Notes: generated from the sequence alone by a model not told the origin. Positions 8,540 to 17,491 are shown, counted from the stretch's first letter. The stretch: 64,000 nucleotides of DNA from Paenibacillus camerounensis (GCF_000723885.1 NZ_CCDG010000021.1:124001-188000), one strand, 5' to 3'. Numbers and translations are program-made.

Positions 8540-9772
8540 TTAGAATGCCCAGTTTCCCTGCAGGAAGACAGGTTCCTGTGAGCCGTCTTCATGGATTCCA
8601 TAGATGTCCATCTCGGCTGAGCCGATCATGAAGTCAACATGGGTAACACTGGTGTTAAGGCCGTTTGCAACCAGCTCATCCTCAGTCATTTCTTTGCCGC
8701 CTTCCAGACAGAAAGCGTAGGCTGTGCCAATCGCAAGGTGATTGGAGGCATTTTCGTCAAACAAGGTGTTGAAATAAAGGATATTCGATTCAGAGATAGG
8801 AGACTTATGCGGCACAAGCGCAACCTCGCCCAGATACTTGGCGCCTTCGTCGAGTCCGATCAGATACTCCAGTGAATCCTGGCCTGTCTCTGCGCTGACG
8901 CTGATAATACGGCCGTTCTCAAAGGTAATGGAGAAGCCTTCGATAATATTGCCGCCGTAGCTGAGCGGCTTGGTGGCTCTGACCGTTCCGTTGACTCCGG
9001 TTTTCAGCGGTGCTGTAAAGACCTCCTCAGTCGGCATATTGGCGACAAAAGAATGGCCTTTGGCGTTAATGCTGTCACCCTGTGCCCACAAATGGCCTTT
9101 TGGCAGCTCAATTGTAAGGTCAGTCCCCGGTGCTATGTAATGCAAGCTTTTGTATTTCTTGGCGTTAAGAACATCTGCCTTCTGCTCCAGGTTATCAAGG
9201 TGCTCCTGCCAGGCGGCAACAGGATCTTCGCGGTCCAGGCGTACGGTATGGAAGATTGCTTCCCACAGCTTATCTACGCGCTCCTCAGCCGGAACATCAG
9301 GGAATACCTTATCCGCCCAAGCCTGCGACGGGATCGCAACGATGCTCCAGCTGACTTTATCAGACATCTGCAGCTCCCGGTATTTTTTAAGTGCAGCTCC
9401 CCGTGTCTTCTGGAAGCCTGCTATCCGCTCGGGATCAATACCCTTCAGGGCATCCGGGTTCTCTGCGATTACATTCAGGAAGGCTGCGCCGTTCTCGGCA
9501 AATTCCGTTACTTCACCGGCAAACCAGGTAGGCGGCTTGGTGAACACCTCAGGGGCGGCGTGCTCGAACTGCTGGCGGGTAACAAACTCATCACTCCAGT
9601 TTACTTTGACCAGGCTTGCTCCGAGGCGGTAGGCTTTGGCTGTAATCAGACGGACAAATTCGGCTCCGGCAACCGGTGCATTAACGACCAGAGTCTGGCC
9701 CGGCTGGACGTTAACTCCGATTTCTACGGCGAGGTCTGCATACTTGCTGAGCTTTGCTGCAAAATCAGTCAT
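8540..9772 (-). CDS. M29-family aminopeptidase (copy 2)
   Basis: A 410-residue paralogue of the preceding protein with the same ligand motifs: NMPTEEVFTAP, YLGEVALVPHKSPIS, FDENASNHLAIG and THVDFMIG. GGAGG precedes the ATG at 9772. The two copies align along their full length and are clearly homologous but diverged, so the duplication is old. It is first in the two-gene minus-strand unit. Different substrate preference between the copies is plausible but cannot be read from sequence. Confidence 0.93.
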   Translation of the reverse strand: MTDFAAKLSKYADLAVEIGVNVQPGQTLVVNAPVAGAEFVRLITAKAYRLGASLVKVNWSDEFVTRQQFEHAAPEVFTKPPTWFAGEVTEFAENGAAFLNVIAENPDALKGIDPERIAGFQKTRGAALKKYRELQMSDKVSWSIVAIPSQAWADKVFPDVPAEERVDKLWEAIFHTVRLDREDPVAAWQEHLDNLEQKADVLNAKKYKSLHYIAPGTDLTIELPKGHLWAQGDSINAKGHSFVANMPTEEVFTAPLKTGVNGTVRATKPLSYGGNIIEGFSITFENGRIISVSAETGQDSLEYLIGLDEGAKYLGEVALVPHKSPISESNILYFNTLFDENASNHLAIGTAYAFCLEGGKEMTEDELVANGLNTSVTHVDFMIGSAEMDIYGIHEDGSQEPVFLQGNWAF

Positions 9773-9938
9773 TGGTTTTCCTCCATATTTATTCTATTTT
9801 TACTTCTGTAAAGCATTGTACTAAATTATTAACCGCCGGATGAAAAAAGTCAATTGCGTCGTAAAGGGAAGGATTTTGATGTATATAAATGCTATACTAT
9901 GGATGTGAGATTGATCAGAGGAAAGGCAGGAAACAGGC

Positions 9939-10214
9939 ATGAACGTGGAAATTGTTAAGGCAGAGCTGAAACGCGAGGAGGACAGAAGCTTTATCGGGAG
10001 AACCGTGTTCACCGTAGAGCAGCATACTTCTCCATATGAGATTACTTTCTTCAGTAAAAGAGGTAGTGAATGGGATTACAGCCTCAGCTTTGCCGGTGAA
10101 CCGGGCAGTGAGGAGCAGTTCCTTGAGGTGGACGGGCTGCTGGAGAATGATGATGATTTCTTTAACCAGCTGCTGGATGCCGCTCTGGACACCCAGGAGG
10201 AACCTGTAGAATAA
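9939..10214 (+). CDS. conserved hypothetical acidic protein
   Basis: A 91-residue, strongly acidic protein with no membrane segment or known motif. It starts MNVEIVKAELKREEDR, has a central YEITFFSKRGSEWDYSLSF that looks like beta strands, and ends in an Asp/Glu-rich helix. GGAAAGGCAGG lies upstream of ATG 9939, and an extended -10 (TGCTATACT, 9890-9898) lies about 40 nt upstream. It is a single gene ending at a strong two-way terminator. Function unknown. Confidence 0.7.
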   Translation: MNVEIVKAELKREEDRSFIGRTVFTVEQHTSPYEITFFSKRGSEWDYSLSFAGEPGSEEQFLEVDGLLENDDDFFNQLLDAALDTQEEPVE

Positions 10215-10217
10215 TCC

Positions 10218-10266
10218 AAAAATGCGACCGCTTAGGGCATTAGCTGCCTGCTAAGGGTCGCATTTT
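10218..10266. terminator. bidirectional rho-independent terminator
   Basis: AAAATGCGACC pairs with GGTCGCATTTT (ending at 10266), with inner CTTAG/CTAAG and GGCA/TGCC helices. The A and T flanks serve both the plus gene ending at 10214 and the minus gene ending at 10268. Confidence 0.88.
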
Positions 10267-10267
10267 G

Positions 10268-11614
10268 TTATCCGATCGTAATATTCCCCTCCGGGTAACG
10301 GAAGAGCTCTTTGTTCTTCTTGGGCTTAATTGCATACGCCAGCGTTAGCGGGCCGGTACGGCCGACAAACATCAGGATGATGACCAGAATTTTACCCGGG
10401 GTGGTCAGCTCAGGTGTCAAGCCCATCGTAATACCGGAGGTACCGAAGGCGGATACGGCCTCGAACAGGACGGTCAGGAAGTCAGCACTTTCCGTGACAG
10501 ACAGCAGCATGGTAGCTATAACGATAAGCATCAGGGAGAGAAGCGTCATCGTAATGGCCCGATAGACATTGTCCTTGGAAATCCGGTGCCGGAACATGAC
10601 GATGTCCTCTTTGCCTCTGATTTTGCTGTAGGCGGTGACGACCAGGATGGCAAAGGTGGTGATTTTGATCCCGCCCCCGGTTGAACCCGGAGCTGCACCG
10701 ATGAACATGAGCAGGATCATCATAAACTGGGTGGATTCGCGCAGCAGCGGAATATCAATGGTGGTCACCCCGCCGGAGCGCGGTGTTATGGCCTGCAGGA
10801 AGGACGCCATGATTTTGCCGCCGGCATGCAGCGGCTTAAGCGTCTGATTCAGCTCCAGCCAGAAAAAGATTACCGCACCGATTAGAATCAGCGCTGCCGA
10901 GGCAGCGAGCACGACTTTGGAATGCAAGGTCAGCCGCTTGCGCTTCGGAAAGTCGACAATGTCCGATAAGACAATGAAGCCGATTCCGCCAAGAAAAATC
11001 AGCAGCATGGAGGTGATATTGACAATCGGGTCCTCCGCATAACGCGTAAGCCCGCTGAACGGCCCGTGAAGATCGCCGAACAGGTCAAAGCCTGCATTGT
11101 TGAAGATCGAGACACTATGGAAGAGTCCATAATAAACGGCCTTCCCGGCAGGCATATCCATGAGGAATCTGACAGTAAAGAGGAAGGCTCCAATGAGCTG
11201 AATTACCAGAGAGTAGATAAGTACCCGGCGGATCAGCTTTACAATACCCTGCATCGAGCTCTGATTCATCGATTCCTGCAGCAGAAGGCGTTCCTTAAGT
11301 GAGATTTTTTTGTTCAGGACGAGCGTAATCAAGGTGGCCATGGTAACAAAGCCAAGTCCGCCGAACTGGAAAAGCACCAGCAGGACGATCTGGCCGAACA
11401 CAGTCAGCTGAGTCCCTGTATCAATTACCGCAAGACCGGTTACACAGGTTGCGGAGGTAGCCATGAATAAGGCATCGATAAAAGAAATCTGTCCACTGGT
11501 TGAAGCGGCCGGTAAGCAGAGCAGCAGTGTGCCGATTGCAATCAGCGCTATGAAGCCAAGTGACAGTATTTTGGGCGGTGTCAGTTTTAAATGCCCAAGT
11601 GATATATTAGCCAA
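10268..11614 (-). CDS. TrkH/KtrB-family potassium uptake channel subunit
   Basis: A 448-residue membrane protein with the four pore (P-loop) segments of the Trk/Ktr family: TSATCVTGL, SIFNNAGFDL, GAAPGSTGGGIK and SAFGTSGITMG. It imports K+ (with Na+ in Ktr systems) and normally needs a cytoplasmic RCK-domain partner (KtrA/KtrC). None is nearby, so assignment to KtrB or KtrD is not possible. The start is TTG 11614, with GGGGG about 9 nt upstream. Length and N-terminus fit the short KtrB type rather than enterobacterial TrkH. Confidence 0.92.
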   Translation of the reverse strand: MANISLGHLKLTPPKILSLGFIALIAIGTLLLCLPAASTSGQISFIDALFMATSATCVTGLAVIDTGTQLTVFGQIVLLVLFQFGGLGFVTMATLITLVLNKKISLKERLLLQESMNQSSMQGIVKLIRRVLIYSLVIQLIGAFLFTVRFLMDMPAGKAVYYGLFHSVSIFNNAGFDLFGDLHGPFSGLTRYAEDPIVNITSMLLIFLGGIGFIVLSDIVDFPKRKRLTLHSKVVLAASAALILIGAVIFFWLELNQTLKPLHAGGKIMASFLQAITPRSGGVTTIDIPLLRESTQFMMILLMFIGAAPGSTGGGIKITTFAILVVTAYSKIRGKEDIVMFRHRISKDNVYRAITMTLLSLMLIVIATMLLSVTESADFLTVLFEAVSAFGTSGITMGLTPELTTPGKILVIILMFVGRTGPLTLAYAIKPKKNKELFRYPEGNITIG

Positions 11615-11759
11615 ACCATCAATCCCCCGAAGTCTTGTAATTATCCTTCAAGATTATAGCATAAGTTGCTGCTGGTCACTAAGGGGAAGGAAACTGGCGG
11701 ATTGAGATCGAATCAATAAGTTTGGAATAGGATATTTTGGATGAAAAGGAGGATTACTC

Positions 11760-12266
11760 ATGAACATATTATACAGAGAGCTTGTTCCGGAGGATGCCGG
11801 CAGCCTGCTCAGCCTGCAGCACTCCTTGGATGAGGAGACAGCATTTATGCTGCTGGAGCCGGATGAACGGCAGACAAATGTGCAGCAAGTCAAGGAAATG
11901 ATAGAGGCAGCCGGGAAGTCAGCTAATTCCGTTCTAATCTGTGCTGAAGTGGCTGGTGAGCTGGCCGGCTATATTTCACTCCAAGGCGAAGGATTAAAGC
12001 GGATCAGACACAGCGCCTACATTGTTATCGGTATCAGGAAAGCTTTTCAGGGCCTTGGAATCGGCAGCGGGCTGTTCAGGGAGATGGAGAACCGGGCGCG
12101 TGCTAAAGGGCTTGTGCGGCTCGAGCTGACGGTTATGGTACATAATGAACGGGGAATCGCACTTTATAAGAAATGCGGCTTTGAGATTGAAGGACTGAAG
12201 AAGAAGTCCTTATACATAGACGGTGAATGGGTAGACGAGTATTACATGGGTAAAATCCTGGCATAG
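11760..12266 (+). CDS. GNAT-family N-acetyltransferase
   Basis: A 168-residue GNAT protein. The acetyl-CoA-binding motif A is YIVIGIRKAFQGLGIGSGLF, followed by the late strand and Y residue region GIALYKKCGFEIEGL, typical of RimI/phosphinothricin-type acetyltransferases. AAAAGGAGG precedes ATG 11760. It is a single gene with a terminator. The acceptor substrate is unknown. Confidence 0.88.
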   Translation: MNILYRELVPEDAGSLLSLQHSLDEETAFMLLEPDERQTNVQQVKEMIEAAGKSANSVLICAEVAGELAGYISLQGEGLKRIRHSAYIVIGIRKAFQGLGIGSGLFREMENRARAKGLVRLELTVMVHNERGIALYKKCGFEIEGLKKKSLYIDGEWVDEYYMGKILA

Positions 12267-12283
12267 CTGTTAGAAATAAATTA

Positions 12284-12315
12284 AGGCGCTCCCGTCACAG
12301 GAGCGCCTCTTGCTA
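12284..12315. terminator. terminator between convergent genes
   Basis: AGGCGCTCC (12284-12292) pairs perfectly with GGAGCGCCT (12300-12308), followed by CTTGCTATT. The minus-side flank (TTAATTTATTT) is also U-rich, so it may work both ways. Confidence 0.75.
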
Positions 12316-12328
12316 TTGTATATGAGTA

Positions 12329-13648
12329 TTATTCCGCTGGCTGTCCATCTGCATCCTTCTCGCCGATAAACACTTCGACTTTGCGTATCCGGTTCTTGTT
12401 CATCTCACGTACAGTCAATGTAATATGCTCATGTTCCATACTTTTGCCGATGGCAGGTTCCGCCATGTGACTGTACAGCCAGCCGCCGATGGTGGTTACT
12501 TCATCATCATGAAGATCAATGCCGGCCCGCTGCTTAAGCTCCATTAGAGATACCTTGCCGTCGAACAGGTAACGGGAATCATCCAGCTGCTCGACATTTT
12601 TGCTCTCGTCTCCGTCGAACTCGTCACGGATCTCGCCGACTATCTCTTCCAGAATATCTTCAATCGTGATAAGGCCGGAAGTACCGCCGTATTCATCCAG
12701 CAGAAGGGCTATATGTACACGTTCCACCTGCATACGGGTCAGAAGAGTCTTAACCGGGGTTACCTCAGATACAGTCAGAAGCGGCTGGATCAGTTTTTTG
12801 AAATCAAAATCAGCATTATTATTGTCATATTGCAGATACAGCTGCTTCGTGTTAATCATCCCGATAATATTATCTTTACTGCCGTCCGCCACCGGGAAGC
12901 GGGTGTATTGCTCTCTGCGGATAATCTCAAAATTCTCCTGAAGGCTATTCTCGGTAAACAGGCAGATCATGTCGGTACGCGGCACCATAATTTCCTTTGC
13001 CAGCATCTCGTCAAAATTAAAGATCCGGTTCACGTAACCGTACTCAGCCTTGTTAATCTTCCCGTTCTCATAGCTCTCGGAGAGGATCAGGCGAATCTCT
13101 TCTTCAGAGTGCGCATCTCCGTGCTCACTGGCCGGTTTCATCCCGAACAAGCGGACCAGCATATTGGCCGAGCCGTTCATCAGCCAGATTAAGGGGTAAA
13201 GAATTCTGTAGAACCAAATGATCAGCGGTGAGGTAAATTGACCGATTTTTTCCGGAATGTTGATTGCCGCCGTCTTAGGAGCAAGCTCACCAACGACAAC
13301 GTGCAGGAATGTGGCGATGATAAAGGCCAGTGCGAATGCGATGGGCTCACTTACACTGTGACTGACGTCTGCCAGATCAAAGAGCGGCAGGATCAGCTGC
13401 TCAAAGGCCGGTTCGGCAAGTGCCCCGATCCCGAGTGCTGTAATGGTAATCCCGAGCTGACAGGCGGAGAGATAACCGTCGAGGTTAGCCGCTACACGCT
13501 GCACAGCCAAAGCATTCTTCTTGCCGTCGAGCACCATCTGGCTTACCTGGCTGCCTCTAAGCCGTACCACTGCAAATTCCGTTGCTACAAAAAAAGCGGT
13601 TAAAACAATCAAAATAGCCACCAACGTCAAACTAAGTCCTATACCCAT
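12329..13648 (-). CDS. CNNM/CorC-type hemolysin-family transporter (DUF21 + CBS pair)
   Basis: About 439 residues from ATG 13648 (MGIGLSLTLV); the frame is open to an ATG at 13693. The N-terminal DUF21 membrane domain (FFVATEFAVVRLRGSQ) is followed by two CBS domains (MVPRTDMICLF and the EVTPVKTLLTRMQ region), a DEYGGTSGLITIEDILEEIVGEI segment, and a C-terminal CorC_HlyC domain. Proteins of this class are implicated in Mg2+ or other cation efflux. The ribosome site for ATG 13648 is weak, so the longer start is possible; it would place the gene start 4 nt from the 20-bp palindrome at 13697-13716. Confidence 0.88.
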   Translation of the reverse strand: MGIGLSLTLVAILIVLTAFFVATEFAVVRLRGSQVSQMVLDGKKNALAVQRVAANLDGYLSACQLGITITALGIGALAEPAFEQLILPLFDLADVSHSVSEPIAFALAFIIATFLHVVVGELAPKTAAINIPEKIGQFTSPLIIWFYRILYPLIWLMNGSANMLVRLFGMKPASEHGDAHSEEEIRLILSESYENGKINKAEYGYVNRIFNFDEMLAKEIMVPRTDMICLFTENSLQENFEIIRREQYTRFPVADGSKDNIIGMINTKQLYLQYDNNNADFDFKKLIQPLLTVSEVTPVKTLLTRMQVERVHIALLLDEYGGTSGLITIEDILEEIVGEIRDEFDGDESKNVEQLDDSRYLFDGKVSLMELKQRAGIDLHDDEVTTIGGWLYSHMAEPAIGKSMEHEHITLTVREMNKNRIRKVEVFIGEKDADGQPAE

Positions 13649-13696
13649 AAAATCTTTACCATCCCTCTCGTCAATAAAATAGGTTATACTCATATT

Positions 13697-13716
13697 ATGA
13701 GTTCATATGAACTCAT
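13697..13716. promoter_or_regulatory. 20-bp perfect palindrome in divergent spacer
   Basis: ATGAGTTCAT is followed directly by its reverse complement ATGAACTCAT, giving a 20-bp perfect palindrome between the CorC-type gene and the DUF1836 gene. This is a likely operator for a dimeric regulator. The DUF1836 protein, which has a helix-turn-helix-like fold, is a natural candidate. Confidence 0.6.
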
Positions 13717-13763
13717 TGTACGAACTTTCAGTTAAAAAATCAAATGGCGGAGGGATGCCATCA

Positions 13764-14531
13764 ATGCAAGCTTTCTCATTAAGCCGTAAGGAAATGTCTG
13801 CACTCCTGCTGTCCCTGACGGAAAAAAGTGATCGCAATACACTGAGCATCCTGCAGGATGCATGGGCGAAGTTTCATCAGGAGGAAGTGCGTAGGGGGAT
13901 GTCACTCACTGCCTTTTTGTCCACTGATATCCCGCCGATTATGCAGAAAATGATTAAAGGTACAAAAATTAACGGTTTGTCACTCGCTGATATTGCGGCC
14001 CTGGGCCAGCGGATTGAATATTCCACCCTGTCAGCCACCGCTATGCAGAACTGGGTCAAGCGCGATTTCAAGGAATACCTCGGCTCACCCCGGCTGGGCA
14101 GGAAATACTCTGTTAATCAGGCTGCTCTTCTATTTATAATAGATGATCTCAAATCAGCCCTGGACTTTGAAAGCATACGCCAGCTGTTCCGTATCCTGTT
14201 TCTGGCGCCTGAACGTGATGATGATGATCTGGTTGAGCCGGCCGAGCTGTATTTCGGTTATGCAGAGCTTATCGAGGATATGAAGCGGAGTCCTGTGCTG
14301 CAGGCGCAGGGGATTGCCGAGCGCAGCGCCAGCAAGCAATATTCCTGGAAGACCGACAGTACGCTTAAGGGTGCGATGGAGAAAATGATGGACAAGCTTA
14401 CGCACCTTAACCCTTCAGAGAAGGATGCAGTGCGCAACATGCTGATGATAGCGGCAATTTCTGTACAGACCTGTTATTTTCAGTCGCTGGCAAGACAATA
14501 CTGCAATGCCGCTTTATTCCTTGATTTTTGA
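13764..14531 (+). CDS. DUF1836 domain-containing protein
   Basis: About 255 residues from ATG 13764, chosen because GGAGGG (13749-13754) is at ideal spacing; upstream in-frame ATGs exist at 13707 and 13755. The central part (TKINGLSLADIAALGQRIEYSTLSATAMQNWVKRD, quoted in two parts: TKINGLSLADIAALGQRIE and TAMQNWVKRDFKEYLG) matches the DUF1836 family as I remember it. That family has a MerR-like helix-turn-helix pattern. KYSVNQAALLFIIDDLK and a conserved ESIRQLFRILF follow. It may be a transcription factor acting on the adjacent palindrome; that is inference. Confidence 0.8.
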   Translation: MQAFSLSRKEMSALLLSLTEKSDRNTLSILQDAWAKFHQEEVRRGMSLTAFLSTDIPPIMQKMIKGTKINGLSLADIAALGQRIEYSTLSATAMQNWVKRDFKEYLGSPRLGRKYSVNQAALLFIIDDLKSALDFESIRQLFRILFLAPERDDDDLVEPAELYFGYAELIEDMKRSPVLQAQGIAERSASKQYSWKTDSTLKGAMEKMMDKLTHLNPSEKDAVRNMLMIAAISVQTCYFQSLARQYCNAALFLDF

Positions 14532-14564
14532 CCCGTGCAAATTTAGAATGTGTAGGAGTATATA

Positions 14565-15830
14565 ATGGTTCCGGGTGCACCGCATAGCCGGAGTCAGGAA
14601 GAGGTGCTTGGAAAGATGGGTCAAATGACGCTATTGCGCAATCGTAAGCAGCGCAAGCTGCTGCTGAGCGCAGGCTTAAGCTGGATGTTCGATGCGATGG
14701 ATGTCGGCATGATATCCTTTGTCGTAGCGGCGCTGGCCAAGGAATGGCAGCTGGGTCCGGAGCAGATCGGGCTGTTAACCAGTATAAATTCCGTCGGAAT
14801 GGCGGTGGGTGCGGCGGCGGCCGGATTGCTGGCTGACCGTTTCGGACGCAAATCAGTTCTGCTGTGGACGCTTGTAATCTTCTCGGCAGCAAGCGGCTTG
14901 TCTGCATTCGCAACAGGGTTCGCCATTCTGTGCGTGCTGAGGTTCATTGCTGGCTTCGGGCTGGGCGGTGAATTGCCGGTAGCCTCGACGCTGGTGTCTG
15001 AGAGCATGCCTGCCGCTGAGAGGGGACGGGCTGTCGTTCTGCTGGAGAGCTTTTGGGCAGTCGGCTGGATTGCTTCAGCTTTAATCGCTTTCTTCATCAT
15101 CCCGGACTACGGCTGGCGGGTCGCTTTTGCCATAGGCGCGGTTCCGGCGCTGTATGCATTGTATTTGCGCAAGGCCATTGATGATTCCCCGCGGTTCAAA
15201 GAGATGAAGAAGCAGGCTCCTGTCCCGCTCAGAAAGCGGATCGCAGCGGTCTGGTCACCCGAATACCGCCGTTCGACAATCATGCTGTGGATTCTCTGGT
15301 TTACGGTTGTATTCTCCTACTATGGAATGTTTCTCTGGCTTCCTACAGTTATGGTGCTGAAGGGCTTCAGCCTGGTCAAGAGCTTTGAGTACGTGCTGAT
15401 TATGACGCTGGCCCAGCTGCCCGGCTATTTCACCGCCGCATACTTTATTGAGAAGTTCGGCCGCAAATTTGTACTCGTTATCTATCTCCTACTGACCGCT
15501 GTCAGTGCCGCCTGGTTCGGCAACGCCACAACGGAAGGTATGCTGATGGCTGCAGGGATCTGCCTGTCCTTCTTCAATCTGGGCGCCTGGGGTGGCATGT
15601 ACGCCTACAGTCCTGAGCTGTATCCGACAGCAGCCCGTTCGACCGGCGTTGGGCTGGCCACCTCCTTCGGGCGGATCGGCGGCATTATTGCCCCGCTGCT
15701 GGTAGGGGTAATGGTAGGGAAGGATGTCAGCATCAGTGCGATTTTTATGCTGTTCTTCGTAACCATAGTTATCGGGGCTCTTGCAGTTCTGGTGCTTGGT
15801 AAAGAAACGAAGGGAACAGAACTGAGTTAA
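14565..15830 (+). CDS. niaP: niacin transporter NiaP (MFS)
   Basis: A 421-residue MFS transporter. It has SWMFDAMDVGMISFVVAAL at the first helix, LLADRFGRKS in the loop between helices 2 and 3, GLGGELPVASTLVSE in helix 4-5, and VVFSYYGMFLWLPTVMVLKG in the second half. These match Bacillus NiaP/YceI closely as I remember that sequence, so import of nicotinate is the likely role. AGGAG precedes ATG 14565. No NiaR-type regulator or NAD gene is adjacent. It has its own terminator. Confidence 0.88.
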   Translation: MVPGAPHSRSQEEVLGKMGQMTLLRNRKQRKLLLSAGLSWMFDAMDVGMISFVVAALAKEWQLGPEQIGLLTSINSVGMAVGAAAAGLLADRFGRKSVLLWTLVIFSAASGLSAFATGFAILCVLRFIAGFGLGGELPVASTLVSESMPAAERGRAVVLLESFWAVGWIASALIAFFIIPDYGWRVAFAIGAVPALYALYLRKAIDDSPRFKEMKKQAPVPLRKRIAAVWSPEYRRSTIMLWILWFTVVFSYYGMFLWLPTVMVLKGFSLVKSFEYVLIMTLAQLPGYFTAAYFIEKFGRKFVLVIYLLLTAVSAAWFGNATTEGMLMAAGICLSFFNLGAWGGMYAYSPELYPTAARSTGVGLATSFGRIGGIIAPLLVGVMVGKDVSISAIFMLFFVTIVIGALAVLVLGKETKGTELS

Positions 15831-15863
15831 GCAGATGAAGTACAAGCTATATAGCAGTACAGG

Positions 15864-15889
15864 CCGCCGGAGGATTCCGGCGGTTTTTT
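15864..15889 (+). terminator. rho-independent terminator after niaP
   Basis: CCGCCGGA (15864-15871), loop GGAT, TCCGGCGG (15876-15883), then TTTTTTG. Confidence 0.92.
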
Positions 15890-15972
15890 GTATGCAAGGA
15901 ACCAGCACAGGTTGCTTACTTATTTAATGAAAGGCCTTACTTTTATAGATGTACCCTAAGTGGAAGGACAAG

Positions 15973-15998
15973 TATAATTACTTTTGTAATCGCTTACT
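15973..15998 (+). promoter_or_regulatory. promoter -10 and CcpA cre site of the sugar ABC operon
   Basis: TATAAT is at 15973-15978. The 15-mer at 15984-15998 (TTGTAATCGCTTACT) matches the cre consensus WTGNAANCGNWNNCW at every position. It lies just downstream of the -10, around the start point, where CcpA binding would repress transcription when preferred sugars are present. Confidence 0.8.
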
Positions 15999-16010
15999 TT
16001 CGAAATGGAA

Positions 16011-16045
16011 CGCAGCATAAGCTTACCGGTAAGCCTTATGCTGCG
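16011..16045 (+). promoter_or_regulatory. long 5'-leader hairpin before sugar-binding protein gene
   Basis: CGCAGCATAAG (16011-16021) pairs with CTTATGCTGCG (16035-16045). Between them CTTACCGGTAAG (16022-16033) is a perfect 12-nt palindrome, so the whole folds into an approximately 17-bp stem with one bulged C. No T run follows, so it is not a simple terminator. It could be an RNA stabiliser, an attenuator piece, or an operator. Confidence 0.65.
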
Positions 16046-16077
16046 GGCAGGACAGAGAAAATTGAAGGAGGCAGCAG

Positions 16078-17433
16078 ATGAAGATCAACGGAAAAAAGGG
16101 GATATTTCTGGCTTTAAGTTCGGTATTGCTGATTGCTACAGCCGCATGCTCGTCCGGCGGAGGGAATTCGGGCGGACAATCAACTGAAGGTACCGCAGCA
16201 ACGGCGGGAAGTGATGCTACAGCGAAGACGATTGAGCTGCGCATGACCTGGTGGGGCTCACAAACCCGGCATGATCTGACAACCAAAATGATTGCACTGT
16301 TTGAGGAGAAACATCCGAATATCAAAATTAAGCCGGAGTATTCCGGCTGGGACGGCTATTTCGACAAGCTGTCCACCCAGGTGGCAGGCTCAAATGCACC
16401 GGATATTATCCAAATGGACTACGCTTTCCTGTCTGACTACGCCAAGCGCGGCACACTGCTTGATCTGGGGCCATACACAGAAGACGGTACCCTGCGGACA
16501 GAACAGCATGAAAGCAGCATGCTCGAAGCCGGCAGTATCGACGGCAAGCTGTATGCCATTACCCTTGGACTCAACGCTGCCGGTGTAATCTACAACGCTT
16601 CCGTGCTGCAGGAGCTGGGTATTGCGGAACCGGAAGAATCATGGACCTGGACCGATTTTGCAGACCTGTCCAACCAGATTGCCGAGAAGAAAGGCGAGGG
16701 CTATTACGGCACACCTGATATTTCGGGTACAACCAATATGTTTGAATTCTTTGTCCGTCAAAATGGAACGGGGCTGTTCGCTGACAAAGCACTGGGGCCA
16801 TCGCAGGAAGTAACCATGAACTGGTTCAACTACTGGAAGGATCTGCGTGAATCCGGCGGTGCTACAACGCCCGAGATAACTGCAGCAATGACCAACGCAC
16901 TGGAGACACGTCCGCTTTCTGTAGGGCAATCCGCGTTTGACTTTGCCTGGTCCAACCAGCTGCTTACCTATATCAACGTGCAAAAGAACCAGTCAGATAA
17001 GCTGAAGATGCAGGTTATTCCGCACAGCGAGAACGAAAAGCAAATCGGCGAATATCTGAAGCCGGGCCAATTCATCTCCGGTAATGCCAAAACCAAACAT
17101 CCGAAAGAAGTGGCCATGCTGATTGACTTCATGGTTAATGATCCTGATGCAACTGCCATTCTGGGCTCTGAGCGCGGCGTACCTGTCAATTCCGGCATCC
17201 GCGAGCAGCTGAAGTCTAATCTGACAGAATCAGAACAGCTGGTCTTTGACTTTATCGATCTCGTATCCCAGCACTCCAGCAACATTGATCCACCTTACCC
17301 GCAGGGGTTCTCGGAAATCGACAAAAATTTCAAAAGCGCCAGTGAACAGATTGCCTTCGGTCAAGGCAGTATAGAGCAGGTAACCGAGCAATTTATCTCA
17401 GGTGCAAATCAGATATTATCAAAAACACAATAG
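16078..17433 (+). CDS. sugar ABC transporter substrate-binding lipoprotein (family 1)
   Basis: A 451-residue extracellular solute-binding protein. The lipoprotein signal ends TAAC with the lipidated Cys at residue 24, then a Gly/Ser/Thr-rich linker. MTWWGSQTRHDLTTKMI and FEEKHPNIKIKPEYSGWDGY are typical of family 1 (maltose/oligosaccharide-type) proteins in Paenibacillus. GGAGG precedes ATG 16078. It is first in an operon with two permeases and is followed by a hairpin. The sugar is unknown; as is usual for MsmX-served systems, no ATPase gene is encoded in the operon. Confidence 0.93.
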   Translation: MKINGKKGIFLALSSVLLIATAACSSGGGNSGGQSTEGTAATAGSDATAKTIELRMTWWGSQTRHDLTTKMIALFEEKHPNIKIKPEYSGWDGYFDKLSTQVAGSNAPDIIQMDYAFLSDYAKRGTLLDLGPYTEDGTLRTEQHESSMLEAGSIDGKLYAITLGLNAAGVIYNASVLQELGIAEPEESWTWTDFADLSNQIAEKKGEGYYGTPDISGTTNMFEFFVRQNGTGLFADKALGPSQEVTMNWFNYWKDLRESGGATTPEITAAMTNALETRPLSVGQSAFDFAWSNQLLTYINVQKNQSDKLKMQVIPHSENEKQIGEYLKPGQFISGNAKTKHPKEVAMLIDFMVNDPDATAILGSERGVPVNSGIREQLKSNLTESEQLVFDFIDLVSQHSSNIDPPYPQGFSEIDKNFKSASEQIAFGQGSIEQVTEQFISGANQILSKTQ

Positions 17434-17437
17434 GTGA

Positions 17438-17491
17438 GGGAGGCGGCGCTAGGCCCGTTGAGGCTACGGTGCCGTCTCTCCCGCAAGGGAG
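17438..17491 (+). promoter_or_regulatory. intercistronic hairpins with competing pairing
   Basis: GGGAGGCGGCGC (17438-17449) can pair, with a 2-nt bulge, with the segment ending CTCTCCC at 17482. The same CTCCC (17478-17482) also forms a tight CTCCC-GCAA-GGGAG hairpin with 17487-17491. The structure sits between the binding-protein stop and the probable permease start and may set their relative expression. Confidence 0.6.
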
